A stretch of DNA of 64,000 nucleotides from Cryptomeria japonica (Eukaryota > Streptophyta > Pinopsida > Cupressales > Cupressaceae). The notes under the pieces were generated by a model, which was not told the origin of the DNA, did no database searches, and saw only the letters and a list, made by a program, of their open reading frames with translations. Positions 35,989 to 46,408 of this stretch are shown one piece after another (within the stretch, counting starts at the first letter, position 1; the number at the start of each line of letters is the position of its first letter). The position numbers were made by a program, and so were the translations under genes. The stretch spans positions 469,578,008 through 469,642,007 of the forward strand of contig NC_081405.1 in assembly GCF_030272615.1 (NCBI RefSeq), given 5' to 3'.

Positions 35989-37133
35989 TGTTGAAAAGAG
36001 AAATTGTTCCGGTGAAGATAGATGCATGAGAGATGCTTAGGATTTGTCATTGATGGCAACCCAATTTGGAAATTGCATCCAGTGTACATAGATTTGATTT
36101 ACCGGAAGTTATATTGTTCATAAGGCATAAGTATGGAAGGTGGAACATAGTAACCGGTAGAGCATGAGATCATTGTGCATATCTTGATTTTGGTGGTGTA
36201 ATTTTGGCTATGGTGATTAAGGAAGATGATTCAAGGTTCGAGGAAGATTATTATGTGATCCTAATATCCGATGTTGAGTAATGAGCAAGATTAAAGGTCC
36301 GGTATTTGGTAATTCAGTTAGAACAAAGATATTCTTGGGTAACGTGTGTTGTGGAATTGTTGGATTGATTTCGGTTATTGTTTTCATGTTTGAGGAGTTT
36401 GAGCTGACTTTTATGAAGCTTTTTATCATTCTATTTGGGTCCGCATATGGATTTGTGGATGGATTGAGACGACTTAAGGCTACATGTTTCATGTTGTGTG
36501 TTATGCAATTTTTGTAAAGATGACATGTTTGAGATCTTATTAGGTTGTGCAGATATATAATGTCAATCTAGATGATCATTTTAGGTATGGAATATGCGAA
36601 TGTGGATGTGTGGTATGTGAATGAGCATCAGAATGCATAATTGGTGCTTTGGTAGACGAGTGTGCAACATAACAGAGCAGAGAGGGAAAGTAGCATTTGA
36701 GAGTCAGGTTGTGCTTAACCAAAACTGATCTTTGAGATTTGTAGATGTTATATTCTAGTTCATACATTGTAATTACTCATGTAACTCATTTTTGTAGGAC
36801 AGTGAGTCATCTGGGGTTGTTGCCCTCTTATGTAATTGAGCAGTGAGCTCTAGGCAATGTGCCTAAATGCAAGTGCATTCCCCTTATGTAATATTATCAT
36901 ACTCCTGGCCATAGTATAATAATATTGTGGGTTCAAATCCCACCATGGTTTTTGCCTTTCTGGGTTTCCACGTAAAAATCTTGGTGTTATGGTTGTGTGG
37001 TTGGTTGCTTTATATTTCTGCACTTTGCTTTCATTCTTATGCATTCAATGGTTTAAGAATCAGCTTAATAAGTTAGTAGATTATAAAACACTGATTCACC
37101 CCCCCCCCCTCTTAGTTTTCATTGATTCCAACA
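35989..37133 (+). repeat. A2 5' LTR
   Basis: It starts TGTTGAAAAGAGAAATTG and ends GATTCCAACA. It carries a TATA-like TATATAAT at 36554-36561, an inverted repeat at 36890-36902/36914-36926 (13-bp arms, one mismatch), and an 11-C run at 37099-37109 just before the end, typical of many copia LTRs. Confidence 0.85.
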
Positions 37134-37148
37134 ATTGGTATCAGAGCC
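37134..37148 (+). promoter_or_regulatory. A2 primer-binding site
   Basis: ATTGGTATCAGAGCC directly follows the LTR, a full match to the usual plant initiator tRNA-Met primer-binding site. Confidence 0.9.
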
Positions 37149-37201
37149 TAATTTCTCAGAAGAAGCCTAATAGCTTGAGGAAGATCTGAAAGATTGAATC
37201 A

Positions 37202-38355
37202 ATGGACTCCTATTTGCAAAAGAAACTTATTGTGGCACTTGAAGATCTTGATGTAGCTATGAAAGAGAATAGTGGCCTGAGGAGAAATATGGAAGCAGCT
37301 GAAAATTTCATTGAATCTCTGAAGGAACAAGTCAATAGATTAAGAGAGAAGAGAAAGGAACTAATGGATAAAGTGAAGGAGAAAGAAGAACAAAGCATTG
37401 GCAATCAAGCCCTACAAGACAAGACAGATGAATGTGAGAAGCTTTCTAGAGAGAATGCAGTCCTAAAGAATGAGATGCAATCCATTATGATGAAGTTGAC
37501 AAAGGAGATTGAATACATGAAGAAGAATGAAGAAAATCTTAATCATTGAAGGGTAGATCAGATGAATTTTGCAAGTTGAACTATGAGAATGATTAGTTGA
37601 GACTTGAATTGGTGCAATACAAGAATGATGGACAAGAACTTGAAAGGCAGATCATAATTATGAGAGATGAGTTTTATACTGCTAATGAGTACAAAGAAAA
37701 ATTCAAAGCTAGCTCAACCCGGTTAGATGAAATTTTGGAAAGTCAGAGACATGGGAAAGGAATGTGAGGACTTCGATATGAGAAGGGAGAATCCTCTGGT
37801 TCTGGACAAACCAATCATCAGAAGAACAAGAAACCTTCGATAAGATAGCCTAACGCTTATAAATTCAATGGTAAATGTTTTGGTTATGGGAAATTTGGTC
37901 ATATGGCAAGTCAATGTAGAAATAAGATGAATAATGGGATGATGAATAATGTGATGAATAATGGTTCTACCTTTACCAGTCAATGTTTCAAATGCAATAG
38001 CTTTGGTCAGAAGTCAAATATGTGTAGAATGGTGAACAATTATCAAAATAAGAGATGTTATGCCTGTGGAATGTTTGGACACATTGCTAACCAATACAGG
38101 ATGAGACCAAATCAGATGAATTTCAGGCCTATGCAGAGAAATGTTGTTTGCTATGCATGCAAGAAATCCGGTCACATTGCAAAATATTGCAGAAGAAAGA
38201 ACATGAGCAACAATGGTCCAGTAAACAAGAATAAATCAAATAAAAAGGGAAAGGATAAAGTGGAAGAGATCAAATATCAACATAAGATGTGGGTTAAGAA
38301 GGAAGATTCAAATGTGCAGAATGGCTCCAAACCTGAATCTGGTGTTGGAACCTAA
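37202..38355 (+). pseudogene. A2 ORF1: coiled coil plus four zinc knuckles (Gag-like)
   Basis: The ATG at 37202 lies 53 bp after the PBS. Residues 1-115 are an almost uninterrupted coiled coil (ENFIESLKEQVNRLREKRKE). A one-base deletion near 37547 shifts the frame; the coiled coil then continues. Knuckles follow at about 37868-37920 (CFGYGKFGHMASQC, second Cys lost), 37985-38030 (CFKCNSFGQKSNMC, His replaced by Gln), 38056-38098 (CYACGMFGHIANQY, last Cys lost) and 38152-38193 (CYACKKSGHIAKYC, intact). A Lys-rich tail ends at 38355. It probably binds element RNA. Each knuckle except the last has lost one ligand, so this copy is decaying. Confidence 0.75.
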
Positions 38356-38788
38356 TCCAATAACTAAGGCATTTTGGCCTTAGGGGGAAAGCTTATCATG
38401 TAGATCCTTAAAACCCCCTCTCAAGGAACTGTAACTAGTTGTAGAAGGTTGTAGAAGATCAAGATCAGTTATGCAGATGATATCTAGAATAATTCATGGT
38501 AATTTGAGATTCTAGTGAATGAATTCATGAAAAATAAGGTATCTGGAAGGCTTTTAGGGTTATGCATTTATTGCTGCTAAAAGTTAGGTTTCTGAAGTAT
38601 AAAAAGGGCATTCTATTATCCATTTTTCATAATATGAATGAAGAGAGAGAGTAGAGCAGTGAAGCGACTAAGATCTTGCAAAGAAATCAAAGCTTAAGAG
38701 TGATCTGACAATAATTCCTTGCATCTAGTTAAGATTGAAAAGGTATTTATTCATTTATGAGCTATCTATTCATACCCCACTTTTCAAA
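38356..38788 (+). other. A2 spacer between ORF1 and ORF2
   Basis: It starts with a G-run motif CTTAGGGGGAAAGC (38380-38393) that recurs after ORF1 in A1 and A3. A TATA-like box follows at 38598-38606, then a GA-rich leader (about 38638-38660). The spacer is recognisably homologous to the A1 spacer (shared TGCATTTATT and AAAAGTTAGGT upstream of the box). Confidence 0.55.
38598..38606 (+). promoter_or_regulatory. TATA-like box upstream of A2 ORF2
   Basis: TATAAAAAG, 191 bp before the ORF2 ATG, followed by a GA-rich leader. It is conserved in place in A1 (27279-27287) and A3 (55790-55798). It may drive an ORF2 transcript separate from the LTR transcript. Confidence 0.45.
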
Positions 38789-41700
38789 ATGACATCTTCT
38801 AGCATTGCAACTCCACTTGTCATTGAGATCACTAAGATAGTGAGGCCTGTATTTGAAAAACACCCATTTAAGTCAGTTCAAGATTATCTGAAAAGAGCAT
38901 TTTCCTTTGTACCCTACAATGTATTGCATAATGAAGATGTTAGGGCATACATACATTGCAACATTGAGGAATTGGGTAATTCAAATATTTTATCATTGTA
39001 CACTAAGAACATGATGGATGACTTTGGGAATTTAAAACCTGATTTCAAGTCATTGTAGGATAAGGGATTTATTCAATTTGTTCATTTCCCAGTGTTTGAT
39101 GAGCCCAAATGGGTGAGATATGTTCTAAGATGAATGCACAATGAATTTCTGTGGCTGGATAGACCTTAAAAAATCATGAAGTAATCCATTCAATCAGTTA
39201 CTTGTTTGAATGCTACCGGTGAGATCCCTAGACTTAGGCATGTAAAGAACACTATTGTAATGGAGGTAACTGAATCCAAGCATGACAATCAATCTATGAC
39301 TATTAGTGATATTGTTGAGTTTGATGTGAGATTCATCTCAATGGTCATAGGATACAAAGTCTACCAGCCCAGTAGACAAAATTCAGTATCTGATACTACT
39401 ATTTATGCAGCTTATTAGATAATTAAAGAAGATAAGAGGTATGACTTTTGTGGAGTGCTTCTTAGTGAGTTGATGAGCAACATAAAGAAGATAAAACAGG
39501 ACAAGAAGCATGTTTTCAAATTTGGTTCTTTGATTATTTTTGTAGCACTTTATTTCTTAAATGAGATCCCTGGTATTGGGAAGATTCAATGGGCTTATGA
39601 TAAACCGGTGGCAATCCAAATAAAGGAAGGTTTACAAGGATTGGGTGACATATTAGCTTAGAAATCTGCTTTGTGTGGTTACTTTAAATCATTTTAAGCC
39701 ATGATGCAAAGCAAAGAGAGGATTCCAAAAGAGATTGTAGATAAATATGAGAGCAATGTATCCTTCATGGTTGACAAGGATCAATGTCATATGGAAGCAC
39801 TCAAACTAAGGACTGTTTGGATCATGCCCATGGGGTATGAGGTGGATGCAAATACACTTGATGCATATGCTCAACACCTGTTGATTCCATCGGTAGATGA
39901 GAAAGAAGAAAGGTTTAGTACATACAAAGAGAAGGATCTTGACATGCATAAGAAATTTACTGAATCGAGAAGGAAAAAAAGTCTGAAAGGAAGTTGAACA
40001 GCTTGCAGTGCAGATGGGAATAACCAAATAGGTTGTGCAAAGGGCTAGGGAACAAAACATATTGAAGGAGGAAGACATGGTGAAGTCCAAAACTAAACTG
40101 ATCTCCACTCCTCCCAAGCAAACTAAGCCAAGACAAAGTAAGTCTACACCTACCTCCAGTGTGTAGAATCTTGTTCCTCCACCCAAGCCATAAACAACAT
40201 CAACTAGTGGAGAAGACAAGAGAAGGAAAGAGAAGCTAGCAAGAAAATATGTAGCTGTAGAGGAAGAAACTGAATCTGATGAAGAGGTCAGAGAAGTAAA
40301 GAAGAAATCTACTTATGCTAGATTAGTGAAGAAGCCTCAATCCATTGGAGCCTAGCTAACAAAGAAGCCAAGAGTTGAATCCTAGCCATCTAGTAGACCC
40401 AGAGTGAGCAAGAAACAGAAGTCAAAATTGGATGAAGCTCTGAAATTTGGCAAAGTTGAAGGTACCTATGAAGTTATGCCCCCAATAACTTTGAAAGGAA
40501 TAACTGATGAAGTGCTTAAGGATGGAAACTTGAAAAATGTGCCTATATACTATGAAAATTTTGATGATAAAGATAAAAGAGCTATAAAGCAAGCAGTTGT
40601 TCAGTGCATGGATATTTATAGTAAGCCATTAATAGAATTTTCATTGATGATCCCCAAAAGCCTGTATGGCATTTTGGATGCAAGGACACATATAGCTAGT
40701 TTAGAGGATGAAAGAATAAAGGAGTATGTATTAGTAAACTTATCCTCTGTCATTTCTAAAGAGGAAGTTGTTAGATTGTTAAATCTCGCAAAGGAGATAT
40801 TCTGAAGCAAGAAGAGGGTCAATAAACTTATGCTCAGAAAAATAGATGAGGTGACCAAAGAGACAGAAGTAATTTTGAGATAATTTTTGATAGATCACAG
40901 AATTGATGTGAATCTGAGAGAGAAATCACAAGAAACATCTATTCTGGAAGTGCATACAGTCATTCATGATAAGTAGGAAGATCAATCATCTAAGAAGGCC
41001 ATTTTGGTAGGGCAACCAAATGAGCAGACTATAGCAGTTGATAATCATGATAATGCTAATATTGATGACTCTGGTGAAGTTGTGCAGGATCCTCCAATGA
41101 CAGAAATTGTTTCAAAGAAGGCAGCTAATGAGACAGATGATGCAGAGAAGGATGATGCTAAAGATGCAAGTGCAGAGGTAGAAGGAAAGGTGAAAGGAGA
41201 GGAGAAGGAAGATCAAGATCTCATGACAGTGTCTTGCTGACAAGGGAAAATAGATTGTGATTGATTCAAATAATTTTTCTCAAGGGCCTATTGACCTGAG
41301 TTCCTTATCTCTGATTCAAGCATTAAAGTTAGCAACTCTCGTACAAGCTAAAGCTAGTGAGAACTTACTTAAGCCCCATACCGCAGACAAAGACTTAATA
41401 ACATTTATAGGAGATGTAATGAAGAACATTTTTCCATCTTTTAAACAATACACAGCTGGTAATCCATCTGGTAAGCTTAAGAGTATGTTGAATGTTGTTG
41501 AATCTCATTTTGAGTCCTTGGAGAAGGCAATAGATACTAGAGTTTTAAATCAATTTAATGCCATGCAATTGAAAACATTTTTGAAGATGATTGAGGATGA
41601 TAGAGTAAGCTTAGTAACTGCTTTGAAGGGTATCCAAGATGCATTAGATGAAGGTGGTCATATATACAAGTCATGTATAATTTTGCCTAAGTTTACTATA

Positions 41701-41805
41701 GAAATTGATAAGAAAATAAGAGAATGTGAAGGGAAGCTTGCTAGCATATCTCGGTCATATGCACCCCAATCAGTCCCTGCTAGCAGTTTTGAGCATATTG
41801 AATAA
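38789..41805 (+). pseudogene. A2 ORF2: unknown protein conserved in family A
   Basis: The ATG at 38789 (MTSSSIATPLVIEITK) aligns with A1 and A3. It is about 1000 residues; the frame changes at least twice (near 40000 and 41240), with further stops. Blocks: SFVPYNVLHNEDVRAYIHCN; MTISDIVEFDVRFISMVIGY; FKFGSLIIFVALYFLNEIPG; WAYDKPVAIQIKEGL; MPMGYEVDANTLDAYAQHLL; a Lys-rich low-complexity linker (about 40050-40430); SLYGILDART; an acidic linker (41004-41240); and a C-terminal helical block IDLSSLSLIQALKLATLVQA...IQDALDEGGHIYKSC. There is no YxDD, DDE-integrase or D(S/T)G motif. The hydrophobic FGSLIIFVALYFL segment could be a buried helix or membrane segment. Function unknown. Confidence 0.65.
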
Positions 41806-42283
41806 GATTAAGAGTCTAAACTAGCAAAAGGATAGAATTTTGGGTAGAGTAGGATAAGAAAGGAGTTTTATCACTCCCCGAATAGATTCTTTGACGAGTA
41901 TTATGCAAGATGCTAAGGATGCTCTGAATAAGAGTGTTTTGGCAAATAGATAGGGAGAAAAGATGCACACTTATCTCTTTAGTGGGATGATCGGCCTTTT
42001 GGAGAGTCTAAAAAAGGCATGGGATAACCATTTGCTATCCCTTAGGACAATTTTTGTAGATATTTTTTAAGTTTTTGTGAGAAACTATACATATTCTTGT
42101 ATATAAGTTTTGGCATATTCCTATCTTTGGCATTACTATCAAAGGGGGAGAGAGTAGAGTGAAAAATGGCATAAACCCTTAGGGGGAGCTTGTAGAATCT
42201 TGGAAGATTTTGGGTGAGTTTAGAATTATGGATTTTTGCAGTCTTGAGTGCATAGTTCATTTTTCACAGTGTTGCCATCAATG
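41806..42283 (+). other. A2 3' internal spacer
   Basis: Non-coding. It ends in GTTGCCATCAATG (42271-42283), which is the reverse complement of 42357-42369 inside the 3' LTR, so PPT and LTR start would sit in the loop of a hairpin. Confidence 0.55.
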
Positions 42284-42297
42284 CCAAAGGGGGAGGT
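42284..42297 (+). promoter_or_regulatory. A2 polypurine tract
   Basis: CCAAAGGGGGAGGT immediately before the 3' LTR start TGTTGGCAAG. A classical plus-strand primer. Confidence 0.85.
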
Positions 42298-43437
42298 TGT
42301 TGGCAAGAGATATTGTTCCGGTGAAGATCAATGCATGAGAGATTCTTAGGAGTTGTCATTGATGGCAACCCAGTTTGGAAATCACATCTGATGTACATAC
42401 ATTTGATTTATCAGAAGTCATATTGTTCATAAGGCATAAGTCTGGAAGGTGGAACACAGTAACCGGTAGAGCATGAGATCATTATGCATATCTTGATTTT
42501 GGTGGCATAATTTTGGTTGTTGTGATTAAGGTAGATGATTCAAGGTTTGAGGCAGATTATTCTGTGATCCTGATATCCAGTGTTGAGTAATGAGCAAGAT
42601 TAAAGGTCAGATATCTGGTAATTTAGTTAGAACGGAGATATTCTTGTGTAACGTGTGTTGCAGAATTGTTGGGTTGATTTTGGTGATTAGTTTCATGTTC
42701 GAGGAGTTTGAGCCAACTTGTATGAAGATTTTTATCATTCTATTTGGGTCCTACATGGATTTGTGGACAGATTCAATTGACTTAATGTTACACGTTTAAT
42801 GTTACGTGTTATGCGGTTTTTTGTGAAGTCAACATGTTTGAGATCTTATTAGGTTGTGCCGATATATAATGTCAATCCAGATGATCATTTTAGGTATGGA
42901 ATATGTGAATGTGGATTTGTGGTATGTGAATGAGCATCAGAATGCAAAATTGGTGCTCTGGTAGATGACTGTGTAACAGATTAGGGCAGAAAGGCAGACT
43001 AGCATTTGACAGTTAGGTTGTGCTTAATCGGAACTAATCTTTACCATTTTTAGATGCTATATTCCAATTTAGACATTGTAATTACTCCTATAACTCATTT
43101 GTAGGATAGTGGGTCCTCTGGTGTTGTTGCCCTTTTATGAAATTGAGCAGTGAGCTCTAGGCAGTGTGCTTGAATGCAAGTGCATTACCCTTATGTAATA
43201 TTATCATACTCATGGCCATAGTATAATAATATTATGGGTTCAAATCCCACCATGATTTTTCCCTTTTTAGGTTTCCACATAAAAATCTTGGTGTTATGGT
43301 TGTGTGGTTGGTTACTTTATGTTTTTGCACTTTGCTTTCATTATTATGCATTTGGTGGTTTAAGAATAGGCTTAATAAGTTTGTAGATTATAAAACATTG
43401 ATTCACCCCCCACTCTTATTTTTCATTTATTCCAACA
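42298..43437 (+). repeat. A2 3' LTR
   Basis: It starts TGTTGGCAAGAGATATTG and ends TTCCAACA; 1,140 bp, pairing with 35989-37133. It keeps TATATAAT near 42863, the hairpin near 43197-43233 and a C-run near the U5 end. Confidence 0.85.
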
Positions 43438-43613
43438 AACACAACCCATGCATGCCTCTCGAGAATGCACAAATCCCAAAAAAACACTCACAAAGCTCAA
43501 ATTGACCTTCCTAACCCCTCTAGAGCAGTCCAACACTCTTGGAATGCATATCAATGCCCCTGGAATGCAAGGTGGCACCCTTGGGTCATCCTCCAGCATT
43601 CTAGGTTCATTCC

Positions 43614-44434
43614 TAATGCAAGAGCATCCTCGATCTATGAGCAATCTTGCATCAACCAAAAATATTTCCTTTCAGTTTAGTTCTTGTTTAGTTCAGTGTG
43701 CAGTTTTCTGTGTTCCTACCGGTAGGTATCGGTAGTTGTTGGCTTTTCATTGTAGATCCTATTTTCAGTTTCTAGGCTGGTTCATGTGCTTAATTCCATA
43801 TTTTCAGTCCATTTGGATTCTTTTCCGGCTATTTATCGCTCCCGGTTGATTATTTCTGGGTTCCGGGACAATTCTTGTGCTTACCGGTTGGTCTTCCTTC
43901 ATTTTCAGAGCGGTTCTTGATGTGTGGATCTATTTGGGGTCTTGTCCAATGTTCTTTGGTGTGTGGTCGACCTCCTGCTGATCTGCACTTCTTGGTTGTT
44001 ATTTTTTGAAAGAATTTATTTCATTCTTAGGGCCGACCTAGTTACACATTTCATTTTCCTACATTGGTAAATGTAATCTTTTATGGCCAACCCGGATATG
44101 TTTCAGAGGTTATCTATAGGGTATTATGTAATCATTTGTAGGACAAAAGAAGTAGAAATCAGAATAAGGATTTAGATTCATGTTTAGGGATCTGGTTCAT
44201 TCTGAGAGTCCTAGATGGATTGTATCTGGCTTGTAGCCTACATGTAACTGGTTGACTACTGGATGTTCTAAGATGATTGTATGATGATAACCGGCTGGTT
44301 GCCAGAGGTTCTAAGACATTAGTATGATCTATTTATGTAATATTTCTATGTTTTCTTGTTGCTTTTATTGTGTTACTCTTGTTGCATAAGTCACTCAGTT
44401 CTCTTTTCAGGATTTATCGGTTATGGATACATCA
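43614..44434 (+). repeat. B2 5' LTR
   Basis: It starts TAATGCAAGAGCATCC (first bases mutated from TGATG) and ends GGATACATCA. The TATA box seen in other B LTRs is altered here (TATCTATAGG at 44111-44120). Length 821 bp. Confidence 0.8.
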
Positions 44435-44450
44435 ATTGGTATCAGAGTTG
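44435..44450 (+). promoter_or_regulatory. B2 primer-binding site
   Basis: ATTGGTATCAGAGTTG directly after the LTR, matching initiator tRNA-Met over the first 13 bases. Confidence 0.8.
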
Positions 44451-44624
44451 TTTATGAATCAGTTGATGGAAGAGCTAGTTGTGAACCTTGAGGCATTCAT
44501 TTGGGTGGACAAATCGTCGATTGGAGGCAGGTTGCGAGTGTGTTCAATAGAGCGCTGAGGAGAGGCAATTGAAACAGGTAGTTAGATAGTCGAGTTGAGG
44601 TAGTTCACCAAAGTGGAAGAGGAG

Positions 44625-45479
44625 ATGCCGCCTAAAAGAATGAACCCCCAGAGGGTAGAGCAGATGATGGAGGACATCAAGAATGAGGTGAGGAATGAAA
44701 TCCAGAATGCATTAGCTAGTTTACGGAGGAACCCTAAGTTTGACGATGATTATGAAGAAGCCGGTGAAGATATTGAAGCGAAAGAGGTTGAAGGACCGAA
44801 AGACAAAAGAGAGGAAAGATTCCTAAGAGCAATGGTGCAAGTGAGTAAAGTTCATAAAGTGGAAGTTTCAAACTTTTCCAGAATGCTGAACCTGGAGGAT
44901 CTAATTGATTGGATCGGAGAGTTGGAGGATTACTTTGAGTTTGAGGATGTCAAGGACCCACAAAGAGTCTGATTGGCACAGACTAAGTTGAAAGGGCAAG
45001 CTGCCTTATGGTGGAAAAAATTATAGAAAGACAGAGTGGAGAATGGTGAAATGAAGATCACCTGGTGGAGACAGATGGTTGCAAGATTGAAGGACAAGTT
45101 CATACCGGGAGAATATGAGTTGGAATTGTTCAAGAAGTTGTAGAACCTGAAACAAAGAAACATGGTTGTGAAAGAGTACACTGAGGAATTCTACAAGGTG
45201 ATGATTAGATCTGGACATAGAGAGATGGATAGAGAAAAGGTGGTGAGGTACATAAATGGACTTCCATTTAACATTCAGGATAAGATGAGTATGTTGAGGG
45301 TTTCCACAGTTGAAGAAGCTTACCAGTATACTTTGAAGGCTGAGGAGAACATGAGAAGAAGACAGTCGAATAACCCTAGAGGAAAGGAGAGATTCAAGGG
45401 GCAGATGAGTACGGAGAAGAAGAATGTTGAAGAAGAATCCAAACCTAAGTGGGGTAAAGAACCAGAACAAAAAACATAG
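44625..45479 (+). pseudogene. B2 gag
   Basis: The ATG at 44625 (MPPKRMNPQRVEQMMED) was chosen because B1 has the same start. The acidic N-terminal segment is followed by the capsid: NLEDLIDWIGELEDYFEFED, a TGA near 44970 where B1 has Trp, KLKGQAALWWK, two TAG codons (near 45025 and 45140), then EYTEEFYKVMIRSGHREMD and the ...EEAYQYTLKAEENMRRRQS tail. It fits the Ty3/gypsy Gag (retrotransposon gag) family. It should assemble particles; polymerase would have to be supplied in trans. Confidence 0.75.
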
Positions 45480-45499
45480 AGGAAAGGCAGTGGCAGTAC

Positions 45500-46240
45500 C
45501 AGTAGAGAATTTCTTGGCAAACGTTTTAAGTGTGAGGAAACTGGACAGGATTTTATGAATGTAAGCAAGGAATGGAAAGAAGTTGTGTTACAAATGAGGA
45601 ACTGGAAGGTGAAGTTATCGGAATTGACTATACACCAGAGCAAGGAGAATCCCTTATGTTTAGAAGAGTCATGATGGAGAAGAGCAATGAGGATACCGGA
45701 TCTACTCAAAGAAAGAGTCTTTTTTGGACTGTGTGCAAATCAGGTGGTAAGTGTTGTAAGGTTATTGTGGATACTGGAAGTACTGATAATTTGGTATCTA
45801 AAGAAATGGTAGTGAAGCTTGGTTTGAAGAGGCTTGATCATCCTTGTCCTTACAAGGTAAGTTGGTTACAAGATGATCAAAAGTTAGAAGTAAAGGAATA
45901 GTGCTTGGTGAATTATAGAAGAAACCTAATCACTATTGAGAAAGATGGGAAGAAGTTCACATTGACTTCTTTGAAGGATAAAGAGAAGGAGGTGAAGAAT
46001 CTGGGTCTTGAGAAAAATTGTAGTACTAAGAAACCAGCTGCAGAGGTTATACCAGAAGATGGCATGAGTCTATAGAAGGATATGATAAATAAGCTTGATG
46101 AACAGATAGAACTAGATGACAAAAAGCTTATGGTGACAAACCGGATGAAGTCTTGTGGCAGAAACAAATCAGAGTTGCAGAAGAAAGAGAGTAGTAAGCA
46201 AAGACAATGTGCAGACCTGAAGCAAAGGAAGAGAAACAAA
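45500..46240 (+). pseudogene. B2 protease region with internal deletion
   Basis: A decayed knuckle (KCEETGQDF) near 45530 is followed by the retropepsin signature VIVDTGSTDNLVSKEMV (about 45763-45813). Compared with B1, the protease C-terminal part including the CHVLLGRPWQFD block is missing: the reading goes from CLVNY directly to RRNLITIEKDGKKF, an in-frame loss of 37 codons near 45917. The basic tail (RNKSELQKKES) ends near 46247, then a short stretch leads into the 3' LTR. There is no RT. Confidence 0.7.
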
Positions 46241-46408
46241 GAGAGTTAGGGGTTAGAGAATCTGGTTGAGGTCCTAGAGGAGCTAAAGAAGAGGTTTGCA
46301 GATAAGGAAGATGTTTGGATCAGAAATGAGCATGGGATCTTTATCTCAAATCCTTTTTGATGTTCATGAGTTGCCTCTCATGAAACATCTCTTTCTACCT
46401 AGGGTGTC

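Larger units (their letters stand above)
35989..43437 (+). mobile_element. Element A2: complete non-autonomous LTR retrotransposon
   Basis: The order is 5' LTR (35989-37133), PBS, ORF1, spacer with TATA-like box, ORF2, PPT and 3' LTR (42298-43437). It is 7,449 bp in total. The 5-bp flanks are AACAT and AACAC, a target duplication with one mismatch. RT, RNase H, integrase and protease are absent. LTR termini (TGTTG...CCAACA), PBS and PPT match A1, but the LTR bodies of A1 and A2 differ strongly while the ORFs align. The two A2 LTRs differ by roughly 10% by eye over the first 270 bp. It is inserted into older gene-free repeat DNA. Confidence 0.88.

Noticed and set aside
36930-36945. tRNA-like B box (GGTTCAAATCCCACC) in the A2 LTR, also in the 3' LTR near 43240
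   Set aside because: No A box at the right distance and no cloverleaf; it is part of a conserved LTR U5 motif.
37099-37109. Poly-C run as sequencing artefact
   Set aside because: The same C-run stands at the same place in all A-family LTRs, so it is a genuine LTR feature, though its exact length may be unreliable.
37202-37549. Myosin- or kinesin-like coiled-coil host gene
   Set aside because: It is followed in the element by zinc knuckles and lies right after a PBS; A1 and A3 have the same arrangement, so it is the family A ORF1.
45021-45709. Minus-strand ORFs of 129-149 residues over B2 gag
   Set aside because: Antisense shadows of B2 gag; nearly the same shadow appears in B1.
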